NCBI RefSeq assembly: GCF_004103755.1 | Contig: NZ_CP035283.1 | Coordinates: forward strand, 2,294,001-2,358,000 | Direction: 5' to 3' | Length of the DNA stretch: 64,000 bases | Origin: Caproiciproducens sp. NJN-50 | Lineage (GTDB): Bacteria > Bacillota > Clostridia > Oscillospirales > Acutalibacteraceae | Shown: positions 41,619 to 50,789 of the stretch, piece after piece | Layout of the letters: each line of letters opens with the position of its first letter | How positions within the stretch are numbered: position 1 is the stretch's first letter | The notes under the pieces: model-generated | Seen by the model: only the letters and a program-made list of their open reading frames with translations | Databases searched by the model: none | Told to the model about the DNA's origin: nothing | Position numbers and translations under genes: made by a program

Positions 41619-42197
41619 TTACGGCAGAGGAATCATTGCCAGAGTTCCAAAACAATAAGTGACCGCTGCTGAGGAAACCGCTGCTACAAGAAGAGATATC
41701 ATTATTTTTTTAAGGCTTTTCTCGTTTAAGACTACCATCTGCACCGCCAAAAGAATAAAGGTGGCAATCATAAACGGAAATCCTTGAAAGTGCGGAAAAA
41801 CATCAAACATCTGACGGCAAGCAGGAATCAGACACAGAATATAAACGGCTATCGTTCCAATGACGAAAACCGCAATCGCTGTCTCCGGGTTTTTAATAAA
41901 TTCCACTGCTTTTTCTTTTGTAAAAAAGTCGAATTTCGCCCCGGATTTACGCGCAAGCCGAAACAGCATTATTGCACAGAACATGATAGCTATCGCAATA
42001 ATAACGGGAAGAAACGCGGGAGACGTATACCAGTACAGAATGGCATCCTTTACGTCATTCCCACTTACTTCATTTGCAAAATCTTTTTCAAACGGATTAA
42101 AAAACATCCGGACGCATTCCAGCATCGTCCCCACGGAGACGATAATCAATATTAAGCTGAAAACCAGATCGACTTTACGTAAGGTCTCTTTTTTCAT
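41619..42197 (-). CDS. tctB: Tripartite tricarboxylate transporter, small membrane subunit TctB
   Basis: 192 residues with four hydrophobic helices (KVDLVFSLILIIVSVGTML, AFLPVIIAIAIMFCAIMLFRLA, TAIAVFVIGTIAVYILCLI, FMIATFILLAVQMVVLNE) and a final helix pair, the typical TctB topology. The sequence of this subunit is poorly conserved in the family, so position between tctC and tctA is the main support. Confidence 0.85.
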   Translation of the reverse strand: MKKETLRKVDLVFSLILIIVSVGTMLECVRMFFNPFEKDFANEVSGNDVKDAILYWYTSPAFLPVIIAIAIMFCAIMLFRLARKSGAKFDFFTKEKAVEFIKNPETAIAVFVIGTIAVYILCLIPACRQMFDVFPHFQGFPFMIATFILLAVQMVVLNEKSLKKIMISLLVAAVSSAAVTYCFGTLAMIPLP

Positions 42198-42287
42198 GCG
42201 ATCTACACTCCCGTCAAAAGGTTACCATAATCGGGGGAGCGGAAAGCCAAAGTATCCGCTCCCACTAATAAACCAGGAAAAAGCAGG

Positions 42288-43349
42288 TCAGGGCTTCGGA
42301 ATATTATATTTTTCAGGACTGAACTTGGCCTGTCCCATGTTATAAAGATCCCAGCAGAGCTTACTTTCTGTGTCGGCCGCCATTTTGCTGGCTTCGTCGC
42401 CGGTCAGCCCATACAACGTACACAGCTGCTCATCAGCAAACTTTTTAATCTCGTCACTTTTCATTGCCTTGTCAAAAGCGTCTGTTAAAACGTCAACAAC
42501 CGCGGAATCCGTGTCGGCTGGAACCATGAAGCCCAGGAACTGTTTCAGAGGCAGGTATTGCTTGAGAGCTGGAACATAGGAAGAAACTGCTTTCACTGTT
42601 CCAAATTCAGGGAAATTCCAGTCATCGTTATCCATAACCGCAATCGGGATCAAATCGCCGCTGCGGACAAACTCCTTTACCTCGCCCGCGGAAGCGCAAA
42701 CGCAGTCAGCTTCATATGAAACCGAACCTTTAATGGCATCCCCCGAGCCATTGTAGGGGACCCACTTAAATGGCACATCGCCGTAAGAATCGAACAATTT
42801 TGCAAGCGCAAACCACAGCCCTCCAGTTGTTCCGGCAATAGAAACGCTTTGGGGCTTATCTTTCAGAGCATTTAGAATTTCGTCCATGCTTTTATATTTG
42901 GATTTTCTGTTGACACAAAGTACACCCGGCGAGCCAGCCGCAATAAAGAATTTCCAGTCTTTCGAAGTCTGATCGGAAGTCGTCATAATCGGAATTGTCA
43001 GAGGAGTTTCAGATGTTCCGCAAAGCGTGTAGCCGTCATGCTTGGCTTTCCAGGCATAATCCACACCGATGGAGCCCGCGCTGCCACCCGTCATATTTGT
43101 GGAGACGATTGTTTGTCCGAGCGCTTTGCTCATTTGGTTCATCAAAGCCCGGTTCCAAACATCCGTACCGCCGCCCGCGCTAAACGGGATAATATTCTGC
43201 AGTGACCGAACCGGGAAATCCGCCTTTGCGGCCTGCGAATTTTGGTTTGTTTGAGAACCCGCTGAATTTCCACCGCTATTTGATGTTGAGCAGGCTCCCA
43301 TAGAAAGTGCCATGGAAATCGCAAGAACCGTCGCCAGTGCTTTTTTCAT
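42288..43349 (-). CDS. tctC: Tripartite tricarboxylate transporter substrate-binding lipoprotein TctC
   Basis: 353 residues. Lipoprotein signal peptide with lipobox LSMGAC (Cys20), then a Ser/Asn/Gln linker. Binding-protein landmarks are IIPFSAGGGTDVWNRALMNQMSKALGQTIV, GSAGSIGVDYAWKAKHDGYTL, FKWVPYNGSGDAIKGSVSYEADC (the anion-recognition loop) and GFMVPADTDSAVVDVLTDAFDKA. It catches the carboxylate outside the cell and hands it to TctAB. Aligned with cis-acting palindromes 250-345 bases upstream. Confidence 0.93.
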   Translation of the reverse strand: MKKALATVLAISMALSMGACSTSNSGGNSAGSQTNQNSQAAKADFPVRSLQNIIPFSAGGGTDVWNRALMNQMSKALGQTIVSTNMTGGSAGSIGVDYAWKAKHDGYTLCGTSETPLTIPIMTTSDQTSKDWKFFIAAGSPGVLCVNRKSKYKSMDEILNALKDKPQSVSIAGTTGGLWFALAKLFDSYGDVPFKWVPYNGSGDAIKGSVSYEADCVCASAGEVKEFVRSGDLIPIAVMDNDDWNFPEFGTVKAVSSYVPALKQYLPLKQFLGFMVPADTDSAVVDVLTDAFDKAMKSDEIKKFADEQLCTLYGLTGDEASKMAADTESKLCWDLYNMGQAKFSPEKYNIPKP

Positions 43350-43908
43350 GTAACTGCCTCCCTAAACAATCTTTAAATTTTCTCTTACTTTCTCCAGGTC
43401 TTGCAGCATCTCACAAATTTGTTCAAAGCGGATACGGGTTGGGGTGATGCCTATTCCTATCTTCAGAAAAACGGGTAGGCAAAGCCGGCATCATACCGCC
43501 ACCACACCACGGAAAAATCAAATCTCAGCCGTTTCGAACCATGTGTCCTGCAAATAATCAACCGATTTTCGCTGTTCTTGCTACATCGCCTCCTATTCAT
43601 ACTACGTAGTATGTATTATATTTCAATTCAATTGTGAATGATGTGATGTGAACGATGTAAAAAAACAAGTAAAATACATAGTACGTAGTACCAATTTTGT
43701 AATTTTTAGTATATCAGACGTTCTGTAGAAAGTCAATATATTTTATTTAATTTTAATAAAATATTATGATATCGGCAGCTCTTTTTTAATCAGAAATAAA
43801 ATGCCCAAAATAAAAAGACGGCTGTATTTTTACGGAAAACACAGCCGCCAAAGGCTAATTTGCAGGGCATTATGCGAAAGAAGTTTCTATTATACCCGCC
43901 AAACTATT
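43350..43908. other. Upstream control region of the tct operon
   Basis: Contains the two palindromic operator candidates, AT-rich DNA around 43720-43760 and the damaged tail of a glycerate kinase at its right edge. No intact gene seen. Confidence 0.5.
43598..43613. promoter_or_regulatory. Perfect 16-bp palindrome, operator candidate for the GntR regulator
   Basis: CATACTACGTAGTATG, fully self-complementary. A second, imperfect copy (AGTACGTAGTACC) follows at 43681-43693; the shared core is TACGTAGTA. They are 83 bases apart and lie upstream of tctC. GntR/FadR proteins bind such short palindromes. Confidence 0.6.
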
Positions 43909-44498
43909 TTATACAAAAAGTGCAATAAATCGCGCGACACCAATCATTACCTTACCCCGAAGGCTCTGTGAATCAAGCCGGCCCTCCCCCGTGAAAATAA
44001 AATCTGCACCGGCGGCCAAACTCTCAAAATTCACCGTATCCAAAACAGTGTCAATTCATGGCTGAAGGCTCGCCCCGAAAAAAGTTACCATGCCCCCATA
44101 CCGTCAGCAGCACCGGTACCGGAAAGCTGTGAAATATCCCGCTCCAGCTGTTCGCAAATGACTTGCGGCAGATGCCTGAGTCCGGAATCCAGGAACTTTA
44201 CCATCGTTTTGTCAGTCCCCTTCTGAGGACCAAACACATATGCCGCGCCGTTTTTTTCAAACAACGGATTGTCGACATCGCACATGGCCACAATCCTCAC
44301 CTTTCGAAGCAAGGGAGAAAGCCCCGAAAGGTCGATCTTGAAAATTTGAGAAAGCGTACCTCCCACTGGATAAACGCAGTCAAAAAGTCGTTCACACTTC
44401 CCTCTCGCCGCCTGCAACGGGAATGGAAACAATCTGTGCAGCCGTGTCTGCGGCTTTGACGGAACGCCCACGATCTCACAGATTTCCGACGAACTCAT
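43909..44498 (-). pseudogene. Glycerate kinase remnant (frameshift, nonsense, truncated ends)
   Basis: From 44400 down to 44090 the frame encodes LSQIFKIDLSGLSPLLRKV, IVAMCDVDNPLFEKNGAAYVFGPQKG and AADGMG, the middle of a GarK/GlxK glycerate kinase. At about 44090 the frame shifts. Homology goes on as VTFFGASLQP, an in-frame TGA where Gly is expected, then IDTVLDTVNFESLAAGADFIFTGEGRLDSQSLRGKVMIGVARFIA, ending at a TAA at 43909. The first third of the enzyme and the end are missing. It is thus dead. The neighbour, an intact 2-hydroxyacid (glycerate) dehydrogenase, is its usual partner. Confidence 0.85.
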
Positions 44499-44553
44499 CG
44501 TCCCTCTAAAGGAATCCGGGATTAGAATATTTCCTCATAAACTGATTTTCCAC

Positions 44554-45522
44554 TTAAAGCATATCACGCGCATTCACAACATTAATGGGTTTTCCTTCCT
44601 GAAATGCTTTTAGATTCGCGACAGCAGCATCCATTAAGCGTTGGCGGCTTTCCTTCGGTGCCCAAGAGATATGGGGTGTAATCAGGCAGTTTTTAGCTTT
44701 CAGAAGAGGGTTGTTCTCTTGAATCGGCTCTACTGAAACAACATCCAGGCCGGCAGCATACACCTTGCCGGAGTTTAGCGCTTCTGCCAGGTCTTCCTCT
44801 ACGATCAGCGGACCACGTGAATTATTGAGGAGAATCACGCCATCTTTCATTTTCGCAATGGTGTTTTTATTGATGATGCCCTGCGTGGAAGGAAATAGCG
44901 GGCAGTGCAGGACAACCACATCCGAAGTGCTCAGAAGTATGTCCAGTGAGACATATTCGGCAAGGCTCTTCCCTTGCGGGTTGGGATATTCGTCGTACGC
45001 GATGACCTTCATACCCATTGCTTTAGCAATTTTTCCTGTCGTCTGCCCGATCTTCCCAAAGCCGATAATACCCATGGTCTTATTGGCAAGCTCAATTAGA
45101 GGATAATCCCAGAAGCACCAGTCAGGGCATTGGCTCCAGCGGCCTTGATGCACCTCCTTATCGTGATGTGCGACATGGTGGCAGATTTCCAACAGCATGG
45201 CAATAGCGAACTGTCCAACTGCGGCCGTCCCATAAGTTGGAATATTACACACCGGAATACCACGTTTTTGTGCCGCCGCCGTATCTACGACATTGTAGCC
45301 GGTAGCCAGAACACCAATGTATTTCAGGTTGGGGCAGGCCGCCAGCGTCTGTTCCGAAATAGGGGTTTTGTTTGTAATTACGGCCTCCGCGTCGCCAAGG
45401 CGGGAAACGGTCTTCTCGGGCTGCGTGCGGTCGTAAACTGTAAGCTCGCCCAACTTTTCAAATTCTTCCCAGCTTAAATCACCAGGATTTTCAGTATATC
45501 CGTCCAAAACAACGATTTTCAT
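44554..45522 (-). CDS. D-2-hydroxyacid dehydrogenase (glycerate/hydroxypyruvate type)
   Basis: 322 residues. NAD-binding GIIGFGKIGQTTGKIAKAMGMKVIAYDEYP, catalytic Arg in LLNNSRGPLI, Glu in AGLDVVSVEP and His in TPHISWAPKESR are all present, so it should be active. The N-terminal part resembles hydroxypyruvate reductases. It reduces a 2-keto acid such as hydroxypyruvate to D-glycerate or the reverse. It stood in an operon with the now broken glycerate kinase. Confidence 0.92.
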   Translation of the reverse strand: MKIVVLDGYTENPGDLSWEEFEKLGELTVYDRTQPEKTVSRLGDAEAVITNKTPISEQTLAACPNLKYIGVLATGYNVVDTAAAQKRGIPVCNIPTYGTAAVGQFAIAMLLEICHHVAHHDKEVHQGRWSQCPDWCFWDYPLIELANKTMGIIGFGKIGQTTGKIAKAMGMKVIAYDEYPNPQGKSLAEYVSLDILLSTSDVVVLHCPLFPSTQGIINKNTIAKMKDGVILLNNSRGPLIVEEDLAEALNSGKVYAAGLDVVSVEPIQENNPLLKAKNCLITPHISWAPKESRQRLMDAAVANLKAFQEGKPINVVNARDML

Positions 45523-46251
45523 ATGGTTCCTCCTGATTGAATCAATCTTATCACACGTTTTTTAACCCAGTCTGCCTATGAGCCCGTTTAATTCAGACTT
45601 TCTGCATTAGTCAGACCTTCACAAACTGTTGTGCGTATTCCTTATTCCTGTAAATGTCGAAAAAAAGGAATATGTCTCTCACCGATTCACTTTTCAATTG
45701 AAACCGTTCACATCCTGCACAGTATAACATTTAGAACTCATCAGTTCAATGCTTAACTTAATAATTCTCTTCAACCACCGCAGTATAATTGACCTAAAAC
45801 ATCGGAGAAAATTGATTTCTTCAAAACCGCTATAATGACGCAGAGAAATGCGCTACCCTAGGCTCTTTATCTTACGGACAGTTATGCGTGTCTTCTTTCC
45901 GAGCCGGGAACCCTAAAACGAAAATTAAAGAAAAAGGACCTCCTGTTGCAAATATAGAAAATACGACAGGAGGTTTATTAAATGACGGAAAAAAGGGAAC
46001 AAAGGAATGCCGTAGGCGCGAAAGACGCTTCGAAACAATTTTGCAATAGGCGATTGTTCAAAGCAACTGCCGGAAAGGCAAAGGAATACGCCCTGAAACG
46101 GCTTAGAAAGCCCAATCAAGGCGTATTTTTTGCATTATTTGGGAATAGGTTGTTTCGCAACAACCCCATCATTTAGTAGGCAGCCAGGCCTTCACCGCGT
46201 TCGCGCTGCCGTTCATTCACGAGCCTCACAGAAATTCAGCCCAAAAATCGG
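45523..46251. other. Gene-poor region
   Basis: No supported gene. An inverted repeat ACCTCCTGT/ACAGGAGGT (about 45938-45975) creates a Shine-Dalgarno-like sequence before a frame at 45982-46176, but the translation looks random and basic, so I do not call it. Confidence 0.45.
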
Positions 46252-47550
46252 TCATAGAATAGCCGCGATGGAATTTACAAATTTAGGAACAGCGGTTGCA
46301 AGCGCGGAGACAGTCAGAATCAGGCAGAAACCATAACTGATTGTCATACAGATTTGCAGCACGCGGGGTGTCTTCGTTCCGGCATTGATGTCTTTCCTCC
46401 AGAGAAGCATACATATAAACAGGCCGGAAACCGGTGTTGCAACCGCGGTTGCAACGTTGGAAAGATAAATCAGCTGAACGGGCGAACCGTTGTAGCTGAA
46501 GGCAATAACCGCACAGATAATCAGAACGATCATGGAACCCCATCGGATACTTTTATCCGCCAGATTTGTCGGCTTGTTAAATCCGGCATTCAGCAAAACA
46601 ACCGTACGCTGCGTATTGCCAAGCAGCGAAGAGAACGCCGCCCCAAGCAATGCGATTCCCATGATATATCGCGCCGCATTTCCCAAGACGGGAACCAGCA
46701 TGTCGGCCAGCTGCTGAGGGCTGTTCAGCACTTTATGCGTCGGGTGAAGCACGATGGCGCCCACCAGTACCATGGCGCCGCTGATCAGAATGACTTCGAC
46801 AATATGTGCAATGGTATCGGTCGTCATGACGCCGTTGGTCAAATCCTCTTTCTTCCATTTCTTTTCCGCACCCAAATAGGTTCCGTAAACTCCGGTTGTG
46901 ACGGAAGCGTTGGTGCTGATGAAAGCCAGGGAGAGCGCCAAGCTGCCGGCGGGGAAATACCAGTGGGTTAGGCCGCTTATGGCCTCTCCGCCGGAAAAGT
47001 CGCCGGTACCGATCAGAGTGGCGTAAAACGATACTATCATGCCGAGAATGCAAAGCAGGATCGCCTTTTCAACCTTGGAATAGACGTCCTTTGCGAAATA
47101 GCAATAGATCATAACCGCAATCATAATAATGGAACCAAGTTTCCAGTTGATCCCAAACAGAAGAGTCATGCCAGCACCTGTGCCGGAGATATTTCCCATC
47201 GTAAAGAACATGCATGCAAGGAAGCTCGCGACCCCGACAAAACCCGCCGCAAATTTCCCATAGTAATGGCGGATTGCGTGAATCGCCGGCAGACCGGTCA
47301 AAAGGGAAATGCGGTATGTAGTAAGTAAAAACGAAGTGCCCATGAATGCGATGGGAATCAGCAGCCAAAGCATCGCATAGCCATAGTTGGAGCCCAGCAT
47401 GGAAGCCGTGGTGATTGCGCCGGGGCCAATGACAATGCCGGTCAGAACAATGCTTGGACCAACCCTTTTCAAAAGTTCTTTCGCAGGGAGCCTTTTTGTA
47501 GAAGCCTCATTTATTCCTTCCTCCGGAGGGGTTGGTGTATTCTCATTCAA
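46252..47550 (-). CDS. Nramp-related transporter with non-canonical metal-site motifs
   Basis: 432 residues, about 11 helices, Nramp fold by overall pattern: LKRVGPSIVLTGIVIGPGAITTASMLGSNYGYAMLW for TM1, then ISLLTGLPAIHAIRHYYGKF, and LGNTQRTVVLLNAGF. Classical Nramp proteins have DPGN in TM1 and MPH in TM6. Here TM1 reads PGAITTAS and TM6 reads LAFISTNASVTTGVYG, so the Asp, Asn and Met ligands that select Mn/Fe are replaced. It is therefore not a typical MntH. It may carry another cation or an organic substrate, as in other Nramp-like branches. It is separated from the DapA-type gene by 254 bases. Confidence 0.82.
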   Translation of the reverse strand: MNENTPTPPEEGINEASTKRLPAKELLKRVGPSIVLTGIVIGPGAITTASMLGSNYGYAMLWLLIPIAFMGTSFLLTTYRISLLTGLPAIHAIRHYYGKFAAGFVGVASFLACMFFTMGNISGTGAGMTLLFGINWKLGSIIMIAVMIYCYFAKDVYSKVEKAILLCILGMIVSFYATLIGTGDFSGGEAISGLTHWYFPAGSLALSLAFISTNASVTTGVYGTYLGAEKKWKKEDLTNGVMTTDTIAHIVEVILISGAMVLVGAIVLHPTHKVLNSPQQLADMLVPVLGNAARYIMGIALLGAAFSSLLGNTQRTVVLLNAGFNKPTNLADKSIRWGSMIVLIICAVIAFSYNGSPVQLIYLSNVATAVATPVSGLFICMLLWRKDINAGTKTPRVLQICMTISYGFCLILTVSALATAVPKFVNSIAAIL

Positions 47551-47804
47551 AACCTTTCATCTCCTTCTCAATCCTGTCCCCAAAGAGTTTTCCCCGCAAG
47601 AGATGCTGCACGGAATTCACAGGATCGTTTGTTTCGGATAAAACTCCTTCACCCATAATGAATTTCTCCAATTCTTTTTAGAATATGAAGTCCGAAGCTC
47701 CGCATAGGCAATCTGGAAGAAAAAACGATTTAACGAAAAGACCTTTGCCGCCGGAGGCCCGGCCAGCCATTTCGGGCCGGAGCCGCGCGGCAATCTCCTT
47801 TCCG

Positions 47805-48749
47805 TCAGACAAGGTTGACCTTTTCCACGCCGGAATCTTTCAAGGCCTGAGTTACTCTGTCTTTTTCCTCCTGGCTCAGCGGGATCAGCGGGGGGCGCAT
47901 CAGCGGCAGAGAAAAGACTTTGCGCTGAACGAGGAATTCCTTCATGCGGGCATGCGCTTCACCGCTCGGCTGGCCAATTCCGTAGATAGCGCTGGATGCC
48001 GGGAACAGCTTTTCATTGATTTTCTTTGCCGCGACCAAATCGTTCGTCTTCATCGCTTGGTAAAGTGCGGTTACCAGTTCCGGCACGCAGCCGGAAAATC
48101 CGACGAGACAGCCATCAATGCTCTGGATCATGGTGGAAAGCAGGTTTTCGTCGTGGCAGGTGATGAGGCTGATTTCCGGAGCCTCTTTTTGCAGAGTGCG
48201 CACGTCCCTTTCGTATAAAGGCATGTCGCGCGTGCCCATTTTAACGGCTACCACGTTCGGAATCCTCACCATTTTCAACAGCAGGTCGATCGGGTAAAAT
48301 GCCTTGGTGTTCGATGGATACAGATGAAGGATAATCTTAATGTCGATCGCCGCGGCAATGTCCTGAACGAACTTCAGAGCTGCCTCCGGCTTCACGCCGA
48401 ACCTGAGCCACAAATGCGGCGGCATCAGCAGGATCCCGTCCGCCCCCGCTTCCTGTGCGGCTTTCGCGTGCTCAATGGCCTCGAACGTTCCCTCGGCCGA
48501 AACACCGGAGACAACCAGAGCTCTGCCCTTTACCTGATCTGCGGCGATCTTGGTGATACGGGCTCTCTCTTCCGGAAGGAACCCGGTGATTTCACCCGTG
48601 TGCCCGTTTGTGACGAGGCCCTTGATTCCGGCATCCGTGTAGGTAAGAAGCCAGTCGATATAGTTGCGGAATTCTTTCTCATTGATCGAATAGTCCGCAT
48701 TCAGAGGAACCATAATCGCCGGGAAGACGCCGCCCCATTTTTTTTCCAT
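47805..48749 (-). CDS. Dihydrodipicolinate synthase/N-acetylneuraminate lyase family protein
   Basis: 314 residues, a TIM barrel aldolase. Present are VFPAIMVPLNADYSINEKEF, GLVTNGHTGEITGFLPEER (usual GTTGE loop altered to HTGE), the catalytic Tyr in ILHLYPSN and the Schiff-base Lys in VVAVKMGTRD. The altered GHTGE loop suggests a keto-acid lyase rather than DapA. RBS GGAGG. Its promoter overlaps a LacI-type operator and the LacI-family gene is next upstream, so it is inducible, most likely by its substrate (inference). Confidence 0.9.
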   Translation of the reverse strand: MEKKWGGVFPAIMVPLNADYSINEKEFRNYIDWLLTYTDAGIKGLVTNGHTGEITGFLPEERARITKIAADQVKGRALVVSGVSAEGTFEAIEHAKAAQEAGADGILLMPPHLWLRFGVKPEAALKFVQDIAAAIDIKIILHLYPSNTKAFYPIDLLLKMVRIPNVVAVKMGTRDMPLYERDVRTLQKEAPEISLITCHDENLLSTMIQSIDGCLVGFSGCVPELVTALYQAMKTNDLVAAKKINEKLFPASSAIYGIGQPSGEAHARMKEFLVQRKVFSLPLMRPPLIPLSQEEKDRVTQALKDSGVEKVNLV

Positions 48750-48776
48750 AATAAAATACCTCCAGTCGATAATTTA

Positions 48777-48833
48777 AGAAAACGTTTTCTGCTTTCTGTT
48801 TTTTATTATAGAAAACCTTTTCTATGTTGTCAA
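48777..48833 (-). promoter_or_regulatory. Promoter with two LacI-type operators
   Basis: On the minus strand a consensus TTGACA (48828-48833), 17-base spacer, TATAAT (48805-48810). A palindrome TAGAAAACCTTTTCTA (48809-48824) lies in the spacer. A perfect palindrome AGAAAACGTTTTCT (48777-48790) lies just after the start site. Both fit LacI-family binding and would block RNA polymerase. Confidence 0.82.
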
Positions 48834-48871
48834 TATCATATATTTGAATTTTTGTACGAAAATATTGTCTA

Positions 48872-48921
48872 AAACACACAAACAAGGCCTCCCCAAATAG
48901 GAGAGGCCTTGTTTGTGTGTT
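48872..48921 (-). terminator. Terminator of the lacI-type gene
   Basis: An 18-bp stem of ACACACAAACAAGGCCTC with its complement around a short loop, just after the regulator stop codon. Confidence 0.85.
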
Positions 48922-48929
48922 TTCCAATG

Positions 48930-49952
48930 TCAGAACAGTTTTAGATTCCGGACGGACTGGCGTTCTACAATCGAAGCGTCCATAGTGATATTTTTATCTT
49001 CTTCGCCGTTTACAATATAATCCACGGCCATTTTCCCCATTTCATAGTGAGGGATCCGCAGGGTGGTAAGCGGAGGATGCATATATTTCGCCTCCGAGAT
49101 ATCCCCAATGCTGATGATGGAAAGATCTCTCGGAGTTTTCAGCTCCAATTTTCGAATGGCGCTCATCGCTCCCACCGCGATATTATCATTGGCACAGCAG
49201 ATGGCTGTGCAGTCATTCACACGCTGCAACAGCCGCTGGCATGCGTTAAAGCCGCCCGTCTGCGAAAAATCGCTTGTGACCGTATATTCGTTGGGGCAGT
49301 CGAGACCGGCGTTCCGCATGGCGCTCTGATATCCGCGGAGGCGCTCCATGGACGTAAACACTTTCTGCGGCCCGCCGATAAAACCGATCTTTCTGTGGCC
49401 GCGCTCTATCAGATATTGAGTAATGGACCGGCCGGCCTCAAAATCGTCGATCATCACATAAGGCATACTGACTCCCTGCGGCGCCAGGGTGATGATGCGC
49501 AGCCCGTATTTTTTATGCCGTTCCATCTGCTGGAGAAGCGTTCGCTTATAATCTTCCTGATCGAGGCCGCCGCCGGTCAGAATAATCCCCTTGACTCTGT
49601 GTTGCCATAAAAGATCGTGATACGTCAGTTCGTCGCGGGGATTGCGCCCCGTATTGCAGACAAAAGAGAGGCAGCCAAGCTCACTTGCGCGATTCGTAAC
49701 TCCTTTTGCGATTTCGCCGAAATAGGAGTCGGAGATATCCCTCACAATCAGCCCTATAATATCGCTGGCATTCTTGCGAACTCCCTGGGCAGCCTTGTTG
49801 GGACTGTATTGTAAAGCTTCGATCGCTTTCAGGACCTTTTCCCGCGTATCCGAGGCGACCGGGTACGCAACATTGTTGATGATTCGGGAGACCGTAGTTA
49901 CGGACACTCCCGCCTGCCGCGCCACATCTACAATTGTAATGCCACGGTTCAT
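48930..49952 (-). CDS. LacI-family transcriptional repressor
   Basis: 340 residues. An N-terminal HTH (ITIVDVARQAGVSVTTVSRIINN) and hinge helix (SPNKAAQGVRKNASDIIG) precede a periplasmic-binding-protein-like effector domain (FIGGPQKVFTSMERLRGYQSAM, AICCANDNIAVGAM, TTLRIPHYEMGKMAVD). Complete length. It is located upstream of the DapA-like gene on the same strand, and the operators at 48777-48824 lie between them. It probably represses that gene and releases on binding a sugar or sugar acid. Confidence 0.93.
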   Translation of the reverse strand: MNRGITIVDVARQAGVSVTTVSRIINNVAYPVASDTREKVLKAIEALQYSPNKAAQGVRKNASDIIGLIVRDISDSYFGEIAKGVTNRASELGCLSFVCNTGRNPRDELTYHDLLWQHRVKGIILTGGGLDQEDYKRTLLQQMERHKKYGLRIITLAPQGVSMPYVMIDDFEAGRSITQYLIERGHRKIGFIGGPQKVFTSMERLRGYQSAMRNAGLDCPNEYTVTSDFSQTGGFNACQRLLQRVNDCTAICCANDNIAVGAMSAIRKLELKTPRDLSIISIGDISEAKYMHPPLTTLRIPHYEMGKMAVDYIVNGEEDKNITMDASIVERQSVRNLKLF

Positions 49953-50436
49953 GGCTATTCTCCCAAATATGTATTTTTTGTCTCAAAGGATATTTTTATC
50001 TGTCCGCATTATTAATTATATTAGAAAAAAATGAAATTACAATAACTTTTCGAAAGATTCTTGGCGCCAAATTGAAATAGCGACAAACAATCGCCGGCCA
50101 AGTTTGAAGTGATAACCTGTATCGTCTCCCGTTCCGACTGCGCGAACACGATGTAGATATTAAGCATCGGAAGGTATTGCCGCAGATGAGGTAATCCGTG
50201 TTGAATTTGATGATAGAGAGCCTGATCATATCCGGAAATTCCTATACCCGGACATCTTCCCGCAGCGGATTGGGAACAGACATGGTATAAGGCATATACA
50301 AAATTCGCATATAATCCGAGAGGTTAATTAAGCGCTAAACCGAATTCAGCTTAAAATCAGGACTCTGGAAAAAAACAATACATATGATATAATAACTTTA
50401 GAGAAAGCTCAAATTATGAATCAGGAGGCGAGCGTT
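49953..50436. other. Intergenic region
   Basis: Divergent upstream regions of the lacI gene and the small membrane protein. A stretch at 50080-50280 has a degraded coding look in plus-strand frames, but no family is recognised. Confidence 0.4.
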
Positions 50437-50766
50437 ATGCTTGGAGCTGGTCTGTTGAATATTGGAAGTCTTGTACTTGGGCTGATCGCATGGGTACTTC
50501 CCGCAGTGAATCTCGCTCAGGCCAAAAACTCTGATTGCAGGAACTGGGCCTTATCCGTGGTTAGCGTTAGTGCCTGCGCTGTTGCGCTGTGCATGCAGAT
50601 CTTCTACAGTGAGCATCTAGTTAAAATACAAGACTGGTCAGCACTGATGGACACATCTCATTCAACGGCATGGATCTCCACGATGCTGCTCGTAGTTACC
50701 ATCGTACTAAACACGATCACATTTGTCGTTTACCACAAGAATATCAATAACGGCAATGAACGCTAG
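50437..50766 (+). CDS. Small membrane protein
   Basis: 109 residues from the ATG at 50437, 8 bases after AGGAGG; an ATG at 50416 has a poorer site. Three hydrophobic helices are visible (LNIGSLVLGLIAWVLPAVNLA, WALSVVSVSACAVALCMQIF, WISTMLLVVTIVLNTITFVVY). No recognised domain. It ends 23 bases before the phosphoesterase gene and the two probably form an operon. Confidence 0.72.
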   Translation: MLGAGLLNIGSLVLGLIAWVLPAVNLAQAKNSDCRNWALSVVSVSACAVALCMQIFYSEHLVKIQDWSALMDTSHSTAWISTMLLVVTIVLNTITFVVYHKNINNGNER

Positions 50767-50789
50767 GTTTGTTTATAGAAGTCTCGTCT

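Noticed and set aside
45982..46176. Frame with a perfect-looking AGGAGG
   Set aside because: The Shine-Dalgarno sequence is one arm of an inverted repeat and the 64-residue translation has no regular character.
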